Shown here one piece after another: positions 10,439-21,184 of a DNA stretch of 64,000 bases. Under the pieces are notes generated by a model, which saw only the letters and a list, made by a program, of their open reading frames with translations, had not been told where the DNA came from and searched no databases. The position numbers were made by a program, and so were the translations under genes. The stretch comes from Centrapalus pauciflorus (Eukaryota > Streptophyta > Magnoliopsida > Asterales > Asteraceae). The DNA is taken from positions 499,488 to 563,487 of the forward strand of contig JAANYP010004805.1 in NCBI GenBank assembly GCA_020465985.1, read 5' to 3'. Position 1 is the first letter of the stretch. Each line of letters starts with the position of its first letter.

Positions 10439-10918
10439 CTATTTTAGTGCTAACAATCGTCTCTTTAGTGTATAATTAAATATTTATAATTAAGCGCATT
10501 TACATAAGCTTGAGTTAGAAAAAAATTTCTAAAAGATCATCGATTGGTAACGTTCGTAGAGAATTATTATTAAAGAATTAAAGAAAATATGAATTTCTAG
10601 CATCACCCTTTGTGATATAGTTACAAGTCTTGTTCAAGATAAACGTCATAGATTGCAATCATGCTTTTGATAAATCATAAGTGAAAAGTGCCCTAGCTAA
10701 TGACTTTCATAAGTCAACAGATAATGTATCTATATGAGGACTTGCTAATACACACTTACGTACTTCGACTTAAACACTAATGTTATGAACATAAGAGTTT
10801 TCGCTAAAACCCTAGATTGACTTTTTTTTTTTTTCAGGTGTATTATATTGTCAATTGAAAGTATAAGTATGAAAACTATCTTAAAATTTCATTACATGCA
10901 AAGATTTCAAGAAGAGTG
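10439..10918. other. AT-rich intergenic stretch
   Basis: I see no gene, RNA gene or clear repeat here. Confidence 0.6.
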
Positions 10919-11948
10919 TGGTTGTGTTTGAATTAATAAGAAGAAAAACTCTTATATCTTATTACCATATCTTATTGATAAGAGTTGGTTTAAAGATCTT
11001 ATTAAAAGTTCAATAAGAGTGTTTGATTTGTAATTTTATAAAAATCTAATTGAATAAATTATCAATTTTTAATAATTAAAATATAAAATATAAAATTTAA
11101 TCTATTTTTATCTTGAATATATACATATGTTAATTTGATTTATTTTTCATTTAAAAATAATCGCATAATTTTTAAAAATAATCACCATGGTGTTATGTGA
11201 TTGAAGATATGGTCCACAACTCCACATGGATCAAATCACCACCTAACCCTACTTAGTACTTGTAACCTGTTTGTCTTCTTCCTTCTTTTTTTTTTTCTTT
11301 TCCAGCCTCCATTTATCTTCTCTTCTTCTCATCTTTTCTTCTTCTCTTCTCTTGCTTTGTTCAACGAAAAAGAAATATGGGTTGTTGCTGGAAATTGAAG
11401 AAGAAACACGAAGCACGAGATGAGGGCTTCGGCGATTGTGGGGGTAAGGAGCTGTGAGTGGTGAAAACGTCATGGGTCCTCGATGAAGCGAAAAGAATGG
11501 AGAAGGAGCAATCCTGTCGATGGCCATTCACTTGCAGACAAGAAGGGAGAAGGAGCAGTGTCGTCTTGGGTCGTCGATGTAGTGAGAGAGAGGGAGAGTT
11601 ATGCACTTCTGCGATGATGAGAGGGGATCAGACCAGTTTTTGCTTGTAAAAACGTTGACTGTGAGGGCGGCGGCGGCGACAACGGTAACCACAATGTCGG
11701 GTGTGGAGCGATCTGACTAAGTTAGGGTTTGGGAAGGTGGATGGACATTGGAGAGAACAATTGTTTCTTTTCTACTACGTTTGATGAGAGGGGATGAGAC
11801 CCCGTTCTTCCCGTGATTCAATTAGAGACAGTAAGAGGTAATTTGTCTCTTAATGAAAAATGATTTCAAACGCTCTGATCTTATTTTTCTCTTACCGAAT
11901 GAGTGATAATGGCCCATAAGAGCCTAATAAGAGCTATCAAACAGGGCC
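10919..11948. mobile_element. Possible non-autonomous DNA transposon with a GC-richer interior
   Basis: The right end, on the minus strand, reads GGCCCTGTTTGATAGCTC, a terminus style known from PIF/Harbinger and Tourist-type elements. The left end, TTGTGTTTGAATTAATAAG, is a diverged match, and both subterminal regions carry an ATAAGAGnGTTTGA-like motif (about 11015 and 11870). The interior 11400-11820 is clearly richer in G and C than its surroundings. It has no sustained ORF: the frames at 11201-11649 overlap on both strands and lack recognisable domains. It could also be a captured gene fragment or unrelated unique DNA. Confidence 0.4.
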
Positions 11949-12100
11949 TATATCTCTAAGTCAATGAATAATCTAAATGTTAAAATATCACGAAGGGTGG
12001 ACTGTTGTTTCTTCGAAGGTTATTGGACTGATTGGAAGTTTTCCAATAATAATATTTAACCTTAAGAAAGACAAAATCCTATAAATATTTTTAATGTTTT

Positions 12101-13183
12101 TGTTAGGCACAAAAGACCTCTATTAAACCTGTCCGATATCATAAGGGGAGATCTTTAATCAAACCTAATTGATGCACTTAAGGGGATATTGTTAGGCTCT
12201 TTAATGGCTCAATCAAACCTGATAAAGTTTTGAAATATTAGTTTATGTTTGTTTTACACCGCCACATAAGTTGTTACTTGGCGGCATGTCAAAAGGGTCG
12301 TCATCAGTTGAACATGTTTGATAGTTTATGTTTATGCTGGTCATGTCTGTTGGACAGGTTTGACATAGTTATGTGTTTTGTTCTTTGTGAATAGGTTTAA
12401 CACATATTGGAATGCATTTCCAAGTCTTCATGTTATGTCTTGACCATTCAGATCAACCTGAATAATTCAAGACAAAGTGGAAAATCAGAAGTGTTACTAT
12501 CTGCCAAAGTTGTTATGTTACATGAAGACAAATGATATATTTGAAAAGAGTGACAAACATTTTCTTATATCAAATTGGCTTTTTAAGAAGATTAAAAGTT
12601 ATAAGTTGTCTTGATTCTTTGGGATAAATTTGGAACAACAGAGACAAAACAACAAGACTAAGATTCTGCAGTAAGAAGATGAAAGTGACTTTTGTCAAAC
12701 TTGTCATCTTGCAGAAATGCGAGTTTATCGTTTTATGAAGGCATTCCCACCTTTCTCCCCATCCAATGAAGATGGTTCACTAATATCCAACTAATGACCT
12801 ATATAAAGAAACATCCAAGGAGAGAGAAAGAGTGCACAAATAGAAGACCACGTGAAATCATGCATGTAACGTAAAACTTCCACTTGAGTGGCAAAAATCA
12901 AAGTGTGTCTAAGTTGTTAAGAATGAACCTATCCTCAAAGTTATTCAGTGTTCCCAAGTTGATCAGTCTAAGTCTTGTATCTAAAAGTCTGGGTTAGTAT
13001 TAGATTAGTGAAAGTTGTTGTTCATTCTGTCATCTCAGTTTGGATGCTTTGGCAATTCACACTTGTTTGTAAAGTTAGCATACTCGTTAATATACATACA
13101 AATAAGAAAATCTGTGTGATTTTAATTAAAATGTATTCTCCCCCATATATAGTTACTCTTGGGATACTCTTTTTGGACCTACA
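12101..13183 (+). repeat. 5' LTR of copia copy D (family 2, about 1083 bp)
   Basis: It starts TGTTAGGCACAAAAG and ends TTTTTGGACCTACA, the same ends as the LTR of copy A (20016-21122), and is colinear with it at lower identity. It has a TATA-like TATATAAAG at 12800-12808. It is followed at 13186-13199 by a degenerate primer binding site (TTCTATCAGAGTAG against TGGTATTAGAGCAG in copy A). Its divergence makes D the oldest family-2 copy here. Near its start it holds two purine tracts, AAGGGGAG and AAGGGGA, the second followed by TGTTAGGC. Confidence 0.88.
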
Positions 13184-13199
13184 ACTTCTATCAGAGTAG

Positions 13200-14184
13200 A
13201 TAGAGTGTGAGTCAACTTTAGCAACTCTGCTTCAACTTCCTCCTCATCCGATGATGATAATGGCTCAACGGCCAAACCACCCGAGTTTATCCATCAAAAC
13301 TTTTATGGTTGGAAATGCAAGATGATGCTCTATTGAGAGAACCTATATGTTCAATTTCCAGAATTTATAATGGATGGTCCCTATGTGCCAACCTCCGTCA
13401 GTACCATCACTCTTACTTATGATGGTGCTGTTTCAAAAGTAAGGATTATTGACAAAGCAAAAGTTCAATAATATGAAGAAGACAAGAACCCTGGTGATTC
13501 TCTATCTGATGCTAAAGCTAGGAACAACATGGTGATTCTCTACTTGATGATGCGTTCAAACACGTAGAAAAGTTGAAGATAATTAAAGAAATGTGGGATA
13601 CTTTGTGTACTTCTATGATGGTCCCAATATTACACTGGACAATAGGATTAACAATCTTGTTAAACATTACGAGCTGTTCTTTGCCAAGCCAAAGGAAAGT
13701 CTTACTGAGACCTACACCAGATTCACTGCAGTGGTGAATGGTCTCAAACCTGTTGGAATTACTAAGGATAGTCTCACTTTGGTAAATAGGTTCTTAGATG
13801 TGTTGCCTGAATAATGGAACTACTTTCCCTTCATATTAAGAAACTTAGGCACTATCATAAGCATAGATCTTGTAAACTCATATGGATCTTCGTTGAATGA
13901 TAAATGGTCAAGGCAGCAAAAGACAATTGCCTTGGAAATATCCAAGAAGGGATCAGCCTTGGTGGCTGAGGTAAGACAACTTGTGATTCAAGCCGTAATG
14001 TGTTCACAAAGGCTAACTCATGTGTTGATCAGGACTTTGAAGCTATATCAGAGGAAGAGGATTAAGACCCTGATGAGCTTGATGTTGAACAAATGATTGT
14101 TATGTTGGTCAAGAAGTTCAACAAGAAGAAGGTGTTTGGTAAGAAGAATCTTTCAAGGAGGTTAGCTGCTATCAGATTGAAGGT
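13200..14184 (+). pseudogene. Copia gag remnant (copy D, family 2)
   Basis: Gag fragments colinear with copy A are present: a KPPEF...GWKCKMMLY-like block, MDGPYVPT, the block around 13593 with GPNITLDNRINNLVKHYE and FFAKPKESLTETYTRFTA, and LTLVNRFLDVLPE. A stop follows at 13814 where copy A continues EEWNYF. A later piece (13893-14096) is in another frame. The expected ATG near 13215 is lost. Gag ends at 14184 where the inverted LTR E begins; no pol of D is in the window. Confidence 0.85.
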
Positions 14185-14501
14185 TGTAGGTCCCAAAAGG
14201 TTTCCTTAGTGCATTGCTCTAAGCTGTACAGGGGGGGGGGGGGTTGAATACAGCTATTTAAAATTCAACACACTTTTCTCAATGTTTGTGTATATTATCA
14301 ACAAGTGTTAATTACAAACAAGCCTGAACTGCGGAATGGTTCAAACTGAGATGATAGATACAACAGATGTTTAACTAATCTAAGACACACTCAGACTAGA
14401 TACAATGAATACCCTCACTAAGATGAACTCACTGTTTACAAGACAGACAGAAGGACAACTTGAACAATGACATCTTGGACACACTTTACTGTTTTATTCA
14501 A
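14185..14501 (-). repeat. Inverted family-2 LTR, copy E, first segment
   Basis: It starts TGTAGGTCCCAAAAGG, the reverse complement of the family-2 LTR end, followed by the G-run (from about 14230) also seen in the 3' LTR of copy C at 43653. It is interrupted at 14502 by the double fold-back element and resumes at 18411. E is therefore a minus-strand element inserted in the gag of D. Confidence 0.85.
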
Positions 14502-16275
14502 GGGCAAATGACCAAAAATAGTAACAAGTTTTGACATTTTTATCATTAATAGTAACATTATTTATCTTTTATCATTAATAGTAACAACTTTTTTTTTCTA
14601 TCAATAATAGTAATGGGTGACCTGTAAACCTGTTTAGCAGGTCACCAACTTTTCAGTTATTAAAAATAGTAGCATCTTTTCAGATTTTTATCAATAATAG
14701 TAACATATCAAATTAAAAACATAACTTTTTTTTTGATTTTATTAAGTTTTCTAATATTCCACAAAATAAACCAATTTTTTATTCCGAATATATACAAATA
14801 CATAATATTCGATTATTTATTCACAATTATATATAATATGAATGAAAAACTACTATGAATTATTTCAATTTTTACTTTTTCCATCAAAAACACTACGAAC
14901 CATCATTTGTTTTAGTTTTTCCGGATAAAATAATACAAATCGTTCCATTTTTTTTAGTTTTTTCCAATCTAAATCGGTAATAGTTTTTTATTTAAAAAAC
15001 AAAAAATCAAAATGAGTCTCAATATTTTTCATTCATAAAACTATAAACCACAATGAGTCATGGTTTTTTCATTCATTAAAAAACTAAAAAAATGAATGGG
15101 TCGCAATACTTTTTCATTCGTAGTAGTTTTCATTTGCAATAAACAAATTACGAATTGATCACCTTTTTAGTAAATTCGAAACAAAATTGATAACAAACCA
15201 TATAATTTTTAGCTTTTCCAAGTGAAAAATACGACCCAATCCTGTTTCTGATATTTTTTACAAAAAACTATAAATCATTTTGATTTTTCGTACAAAATAA
15301 TTGCAACTCATTTATTTTTGTGTTTTTAACAACGAAAAAAACTATGAATTATTCCAGTTTATAGTTTCATACAAGTGGTTATGTATCGTTTTTATGGATT
15401 GCAATATTTTTCATTCGGAAAAACTATAAACTGAAATATTTCATAGTTTTTTTCGTTGTTAAAAACACAAAAATAAATTAGTTGCAATTATTTTGTACGA
15501 AAAAATCAAAATGATTTATAGTTTTTTGTGAAAAAAAATCTAAAACAAGATTGGGTTGTAGTTTTTAATTCGGGAAAACTAAAAGTTGTATGGTTTGTAA
15601 TCAATTTAGTTTGGAATTTAGTAAAAAGCTGATCAATTTGTAATTTTTTTATTCCGAATGAAAAGTACTAGGAATGAAAAAGTATTGCGATCCATTCATT
15701 TTTTAGTTTTTCAATGAATGGAAAAACCATAACTCATTGTTCTTTATAGTTTTATGAATGGAAAATATTGAGACTCATTTTAATCTACTGTTTTTTAAAT
15801 AAAAAACTATGACACATTTAGATTGGAAAAACTAAAAAATGAAACGATTTGTAATATTTTATTCGGAAAAACTAAGAAAATGATGGTTCGTAGTTTTTTG
15901 TTGGAAAAAGTGAAAATTGAAATGCTTCATAGTATTTGTTTTCATTCATATTATATATAATTGTGAATAAACAATCGAATATTATCTATCCGTAAATATT
16001 CGGAATAAAAAATTTGGTTTATTTTGGTGTTTATGGAATATTAGAAAAATTAATAAAACAACAAAAACTATGTTTTTAATTTGATATGTTACTATTATTG
16101 AGAAAAATCTGTAAAGATGTTAATAGTTGATGACCTGCTAAACAGGTTTACAGGTCACCCATTACTATTATTGATAGAAAAATAAAAAATTGTTACTATT
16201 AATGATAAAAAATAAATAATGTTACTGTTAATGATAAAAATGTCAAAACTTGTTACTATTTTTGTTCATTTGCCC
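14502..16275. repeat. Fold-back unit 1
   Basis: This is a palindrome of about 1.77 kb. Its left arm runs to about 15370 and its right arm from about 15415, around a short loop containing AAGTGGTTATGTATCG. The arms consist of degenerate subrepeats of the form TTTTTCATTCG...AAACTATAAACC. Each arm has GGTGACCTG...CAGGTCACC about 130 bp from its end (near 14608 and 16130). Confidence 0.85.
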
Positions 16276-16316
16276 AACCACTAGCTCAAAACATCGTTTC
16301 TAAACTATTTTACATA

Positions 16317-18410
16317 GGGCAAATGACCAAAAATAGTAACAAGTTTTGACATTTTTATCATTAATAGTAACATTATTTATTTTTTTATCATTAATAGTAA
16401 TAACTTTTTATTTTTCTATCAATAATAATAATGGGTGACCTGTAAACCTGTTTAGCATGTCGCCAACTTTTCAGTTATCAAAAATAGTAACATCTTTTCA
16501 TATTTTTATCAATAATAGTAACATATCAAATTAAAAACATAATTTTTTTTATTAAGTTTTCTAATATTCGATAAATACCAAAATAAACCAAATTTTTATT
16601 CCAAATATTTACGGATGGATGATATTCGATTGTTTATTCACAATTATATATAATATAAATGAAAAAAATTGGGTTTATTATGAAAAAAACTAACATGTTT
16701 TCAAGTTTTTTGCGTTTTCGTCTCTTCATGTTATTTTTTTTTCCATAAAAGTCTTCAAGTTATTCTTTTCTTTTTGGTTTAGTGAAATTTGGACATTAGA
16801 ACCCGGTTTTTCAGTTTTTTAAAACGCGGTTCTCAAATTATAACCGGGGTCTAATGTCCAAATTTCACTAAACCAAAAACAAAAGAATAACTTAAGGGTT
16901 TTTATGGAAAAAAATAACATGGAGGAACGAAAACGTGAAAACATGTTGGTTTTTTTCATAATAAACCCAAAAAAATACTATAAATCATTTCAGTTTTCAT
17001 TTTTTCCAACAAAAAAACTACGAACCATCATTTTCTTAGTTTTTTCGAATAAATAATACAAAACGTTCCATTTTGTAGTTTTTTCCAATCTAAATGGGTC
17101 ATAGTTTTTTTATTAAAAAAACAAAAAATCAAAATGAGTCTCAATATTTTTCTTTTCATAAAACTATAAACCACAGTGAGTAATGATTTTTCCAATCATA
17201 GAAAAACTAAAAAATGAATGGGTTGCAATACTTTTTCATTCGTAGTACTATTCATTTGGAATAAAAAAAGTTCTAATTGATCAGCTTTTTAGTAAATTCC
17301 AAACGAAATTGATTACAAACCATACAACTTTTAGCTTTTCTGAATGAATAACTACGACCCAATCATGGTTTAGATTTTTTTTTACAAAAAACTATAAATT
17401 ATTTTGATTTTTCATACAAAATAATTGCAACTCATTTATTTTTGTGTTTTTAGCAACGAAAAACTATGAAATATTCCAGTTTATAGTTTTTCCGAATGAA
17501 AAATATCGTAATCCGTAAAACGATACATAACCACTTGTACGAAACTATAAACTAGAATAATTCATAGTTTTTTCGTTGTTAAAAACACAAAAATTAATGA
17601 GTTGAAATTATTTTGTACGAAAAATTAAAATGATTTATGGTTTTTTGTAAAAAAAATCTAAAACATGATTGGGTCGTAGTTTTTCATTCGGGAAAGTTAA
17701 AAGTTGTATGGTTTGTAATCAATTTCATTTAGAATTTACTAAAAAGCTGATCAATTGTAATTTTTTTATTCCAAGTGAAAAGTATTAGGAATGAAAAAAG
17801 TATTGCAAACAATTCATTTTTTAGTTAATCTATGAATTGAAAAATCATGACTCATTGTGTTTTATAGTTTTATGAATGAAAAATACTGAGATACATTTTG
17901 ATTTTTTGTTTTTTAAATAGAAAACTATAACCCAATTAAATTGGAAAAAAAACTAAAAAAATGGAATGATTTGTATTATTTTATTCGGAAAAACTAAGAA
18001 ATTGATTGTTCGTAGTTTTTTGTTGGAAAAAGTGAAAATTGAAATGATTCACAGTATTTTTAATTCATATTATATATAATTGTGAATAAACAATCGAATA
18101 TTATCCATCCGTAAATATTCGGAATAAAACTTTGGTTCATTTTGATGTTTATGGAATATAAGAAAACTTAATAAAATAAAAAAAATTATGTTTTTAGTTT
18201 GATATGATACTATTACTGATAAAAATCTAAAAAGATGTAACTGTTTTTGATAACTGAAAAGTTGGTGACCTGCTAAACAGGTTTACAGGTCACCCATTAC
18301 TATTATTGATAGAAAAATAAAAAGTTGTTATTATTAATGATAAGAAATAAATAATGTTACTATTAATGATAAAAATGTCAAAACTTGTTACTATTTTTGG
18401 TCATTTGCCA
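16317..18410. repeat. Fold-back unit 2
   Basis: This second palindrome of about 2.09 kb has the same ends and subrepeats as unit 1. Its loop near 17510-17550 reads CGATACATAACCACTTGT, the reverse complement of the loop of unit 1. Unit 2 is therefore in inverted orientation relative to unit 1. It is longer because a smaller palindrome is inserted at 16671-16968. Confidence 0.83.
16671..16968. mobile_element. Small palindromic element nested in fold-back unit 2
   Basis: It starts GGGTTTATTATGAAAAAAAC and ends with the near-exact complement, TTTTTTCATAATAAACCC. Inner blocks TTTAGTGAAATTTGGACATT and AATGTCCAAATTTCACTAAA also pair. At about 298 bp with almost full-length pairing it would form one long hairpin. 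Unit 1 lacks it at the matching position (about 14840), so it inserted after unit 2 formed. Poly-A flanks hide any target duplication. Confidence 0.82.
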
Positions 18411-19013
18411 TTTATTCAAGCAGACTTGCATGCATGAAAACACACTTCTTTGCACGTTCTGAATATCACTCTCTTGGTTATCTCACATTCCTTAGAAGCT
18501 TTTTTATATACTCTCACTGAGAATCTCAGTGAAGCTTCCTCATTGGACATAGAGATAGTGGGATGTCTATCCAAAAAGCAAAAACAACTTTTCTGCACGT
18601 TCTAACAAAGCAGAATTGTCTTTACATTGCAGAATCTTTGTCTTTTCTATTTTGTCTCTGTTGTAGAAGGCTTTAACCAAAAGTAGAATGTAAATTTTAA
18701 ACCTTTCATCTTCTGATACGACTATTTTGATATAAGAAATGGTCTGTCACCCATTTCTAATATCTACTTTGTCTTCATGTAACAGAGCAGCGTAGGCAGT
18801 CTTTGCAGATTCTGTTTTCCACTATGTCTTCGACTTTGTGAACTGATCTCTTGATCCAAGACAATACATGAGGACATGGAAACGTAATCTACAAGGTGTT
18901 TAGCCTGTTTACAAAGAACATGTTCTGTTCACAAAGAACAAAATACTAAGAATTTGTCCAAACTACTCAACAAGTTAGAGCAGCGTAGAAAGTTTATGTC
19001 CAGCCTGTTCAAC
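18411..19013 (-). repeat. Inverted family-2 LTR, copy E, second segment
   Basis: It continues the inverted LTR after the fold-back element and is colinear with 43920-44500 in copy C. Examples are the AAGCAGACTTGCATGC start, the reversed TATA region and GAGCAGCGTAG...GTCCAGCCTGTT near 18980. It stops at 19013, where a direct family-2 LTR (F) begins. About 200 bp of its U3 is missing here and would lie beyond F. Confidence 0.83.
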
Positions 19014-20015
19014 TGTCAGGCACAAAAATGCCTCAGTCAAACCTGCTCTACATCTTAGGGGGAGATTTTTAATCAAACATGTTTGATGCACTTAAAGGTA
19101 TAATTTAAGGCCTGTTTATGCCTTATTCAAACCTGAAAAGTGATTTGCAATATCAGCCAAAGCTGTTTACCCTATTGCATTCGTTGCAACAAAGGCAGAT
19201 TGTCCAAGCTGTTCTGTCCGTTGAACAGGCTGGACATAAACTGTCTACGCTGCTCTCTTCTGTTGAGCAGCTTGGACAGATTCTAGTTTTTCTATTCTTT
19301 GTGAACAGAACCTGTTCTTTGTGAACATGCTAAACACTTTATGGAATATGTTTCCAAGTCCTCATGTATTGTTTTTGTCTACAAGACTAGTTTACAAGTC
19401 GAAGACAAATTGGAAAACAGTAACTGCAAAAGCCTGCCTACACAGTTCTGTTACATGAAGACAAATAGATATCTGAAAAGGGTGACAGACCTTTTCGTAT
19501 ATCAAAATGGCCTTAACAAAAGAAGAAAGATGCAAAGTTGACAGTCCTCTTTTGGTTAAAGCCTTAAGCAACATTGACAGAAAGAGAAAGACAAAGATTC
19601 TGCCACATGAAGCCAAGTCTGCTTTATCAACATGTGCAGAAAAGGTGTTTTGTCTTTTTGGAAAGACATCCCAGTTTCTCATTGTCCAATGAAGAAGCTT
19701 CACTGAGTTTCTCAGTAAGATTATAAAAGGAAGCTTCTAAGGATTGTGAGATATCAAGAGTGAGAAATCAGATCGTGCATTAAAATGTGTTTTTCATGCA
19801 TGCAAGTCTGCAGGAATATAAAAGTACGTGTGTCTAAGCTGTCCATACTCAAGCTGTCCATCTGTGTCTGGTAAAAACAGTGAGTTCATCTAAGTGAGTG
19901 TATTCATTGTATCTACTTTGAGTGTGTCTTTGATTAGTTGAAACAACTGTTGTATCTGTCATCTCAGCTTGAACCTTTCCGCAGTCAAGCTTGTTAGTAA
20001 TTAACATTTGTTAAT
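19014..20015 (+). repeat. Truncated direct family-2 LTR, copy F
   Basis: It starts TGTCAGGCACAAAAATG (one base from TGTTAGGCAC) and follows copy A's LTR closely, including TATAAAAGG at 19722-19730. It ends after AATTAACATTTGTTAAT, where the LTR of copy A begins. About 105 bp of its 3' end is missing. The simplest reading is that A inserted into F, with the rest of F beyond the window. Confidence 0.83.
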
Positions 20016-21122
20016 TGTTAGGCACAAAAAGCCTCAGTCAAACCTGCTTTACATCTTAGGGAGAGATTTTTAATCAAACCTTCTTGATGCACTTGAAGGT
20101 ATAATTTAAGGCCTGTTTATGCCTTATTGAAACCTGAAAAGTGATTTGCAATATAAGCCGAAGCTGTTTACCCTATTGCATTCGTTGAAACAAAGGCAGA
20201 TTGTCCAAGCTGTTCTGTCTGCTGAAAAGGCTGGACATAAACTGTCTACGCTGCTCTGTTCTGTTGAGCAGCTTGGATAGATTCTAAGTGTTCTGTTCTT
20301 TGTGAACAGAACCTGTTCTTTTTGAACAGGCCAAACACTTTATGGAATATGTTTCCAAGTCCTCACGTATTGTTTTTGGCTACAAGATCAGTTTACAAGT
20401 CGAAGACAAAATGGAAAACAGTAACTGCAAAAGCCTGCATACGTTGTTCTGTTACATGAAGACAAATGTATATCTGAAATGGGTGACAGACCTTTTCTTA
20501 TATCAAAATGGCATTAACAAAAGAAGAAAGATGCAAGGTTGACATTCCTCTTTTGGTTAAAGCCTTATGCAACAGTGACAAAAAGAAAAAGACAAAGATT
20601 CTGCCACATGAAGACAAGTCTGCTTTATCAACATGTGCAGAAAATGTGTTTTGTATTTTTGGAAAGACATCCCACTTTCTCATTGTCCAATGAAGAAGCT
20701 TCAATGAGATTCTCAGTGAGAGTATAAAAGGAAGCTTCTAAATATTGTGAGACATCCAAGAGTGTGAAATCAGATCGTGCATTAAAGTGTGTTTTTCATG
20801 CATGCAAGTTTGCTTGAATATAATAGTACGTGTGTCTAAGCTGTTCATATTCAAGTTGTTCATATGTGTCTTGTAAAATCAGTGAGTGCATCTAAGTGAG
20901 TGTATTCATTGTATCTACTCTGAGTGTGTCTTGGATTAGTTGAACAATTGTTGTATCTGTCATCTCAGGTTGAACCTTTCTGCAGTTTAGGTTTGTTTGT
21001 AATTAACACGTGTTGATAATATACACAAACATTGAAAAAAGAGTGTTGAGTTTTAAATTCCTGTATTTACCCCCCCTCTACAGCTTAGAACAATACACTA
21101 GGGAAACCTTTTGGGACCTACA
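20016..21122 (+). repeat. 5' LTR of copia copy A (1107 bp)
   Basis: It runs from TGTTAGGCACAAAAAGCC to TTTTGGGACCTACA, with TG/CA ends. Upstream of its TATA box the U3 contains repeated TGTTC/GAACA half-sites, such as GTTCTTTGTGAACAGAACC near 20293. A C-run occurs near 21070. Confidence 0.93.
20723..20730 (+). promoter_or_regulatory. LTR TATA box, copy A
   Basis: TATAAAAG lies within U3/R, with CCAAT about 35 bp upstream (about 20687). It is conserved in copy F and, inverted, in copy C (44007-44014). It is the likely start of the genomic transcript. Confidence 0.75.
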
Positions 21123-21124
21123 AC

Positions 21125-21138
21125 TGGTATTAGAGCAG
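21125..21138 (+). promoter_or_regulatory. Primer binding site, copy A
   Basis: TGGTATTAGAGCAG lies two bases after the LTR. It differs from the initiator-Met tRNA complement TGGTATCAGAGC at one position. Confidence 0.88.
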
Positions 21139-21184
21139 ATAGAGTGTGTGTCAACTCTAGATCTCTCATTCTCCCTACTTTCCC

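Larger units (their letters stand above)
14502..18410. mobile_element. Composite fold-back DNA element with 9-bp target duplication (Mutator-like)
   Basis: The element begins GGGCAAATGACCAAAAATAG and ends CTATTTTTGGTCATTTGCC, a terminal inverted repeat. It is flanked by TTTATTCAA on both sides (14493-14501 and 18411-18419). The unoccupied family-2 LTR (copy C near 43915) has the related TTTTATATAAGCAG, so this is a true insertion. A 9-bp duplication is the Mutator superfamily hallmark. It consists of two palindromic units (14502-16275 and 16317-18410) separated by 41 bp. There is no transposase ORF, so it is non-autonomous. Superfamily assignment from target duplication length is an inference. 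Confidence 0.8.

Noticed and set aside
11201..11649. Overlapping ORFs of 63-92 codons on both strands
   Set aside because: They come from CT- or GA-rich sequence, overlap each other, and show no recognisable domain.
19341..20704. Matching small ORFs on both strands in copies F and A (for example 19341-19541 and 20342-20542)
   Set aside because: They fall within homologous LTRs upstream of or around the TATA box. They are also seen inverted in copy C (44044-44229), with frames that vary. Coincidental LTR frames.
19014..21122. Two adjacent direct LTRs read as one intact LTR-LTR (circular form) insertion
   Set aside because: The first lacks its last 105 bp and the second starts in the middle of the first's homologous sequence. 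Insertion of A into F explains this better than a two-LTR circle junction.
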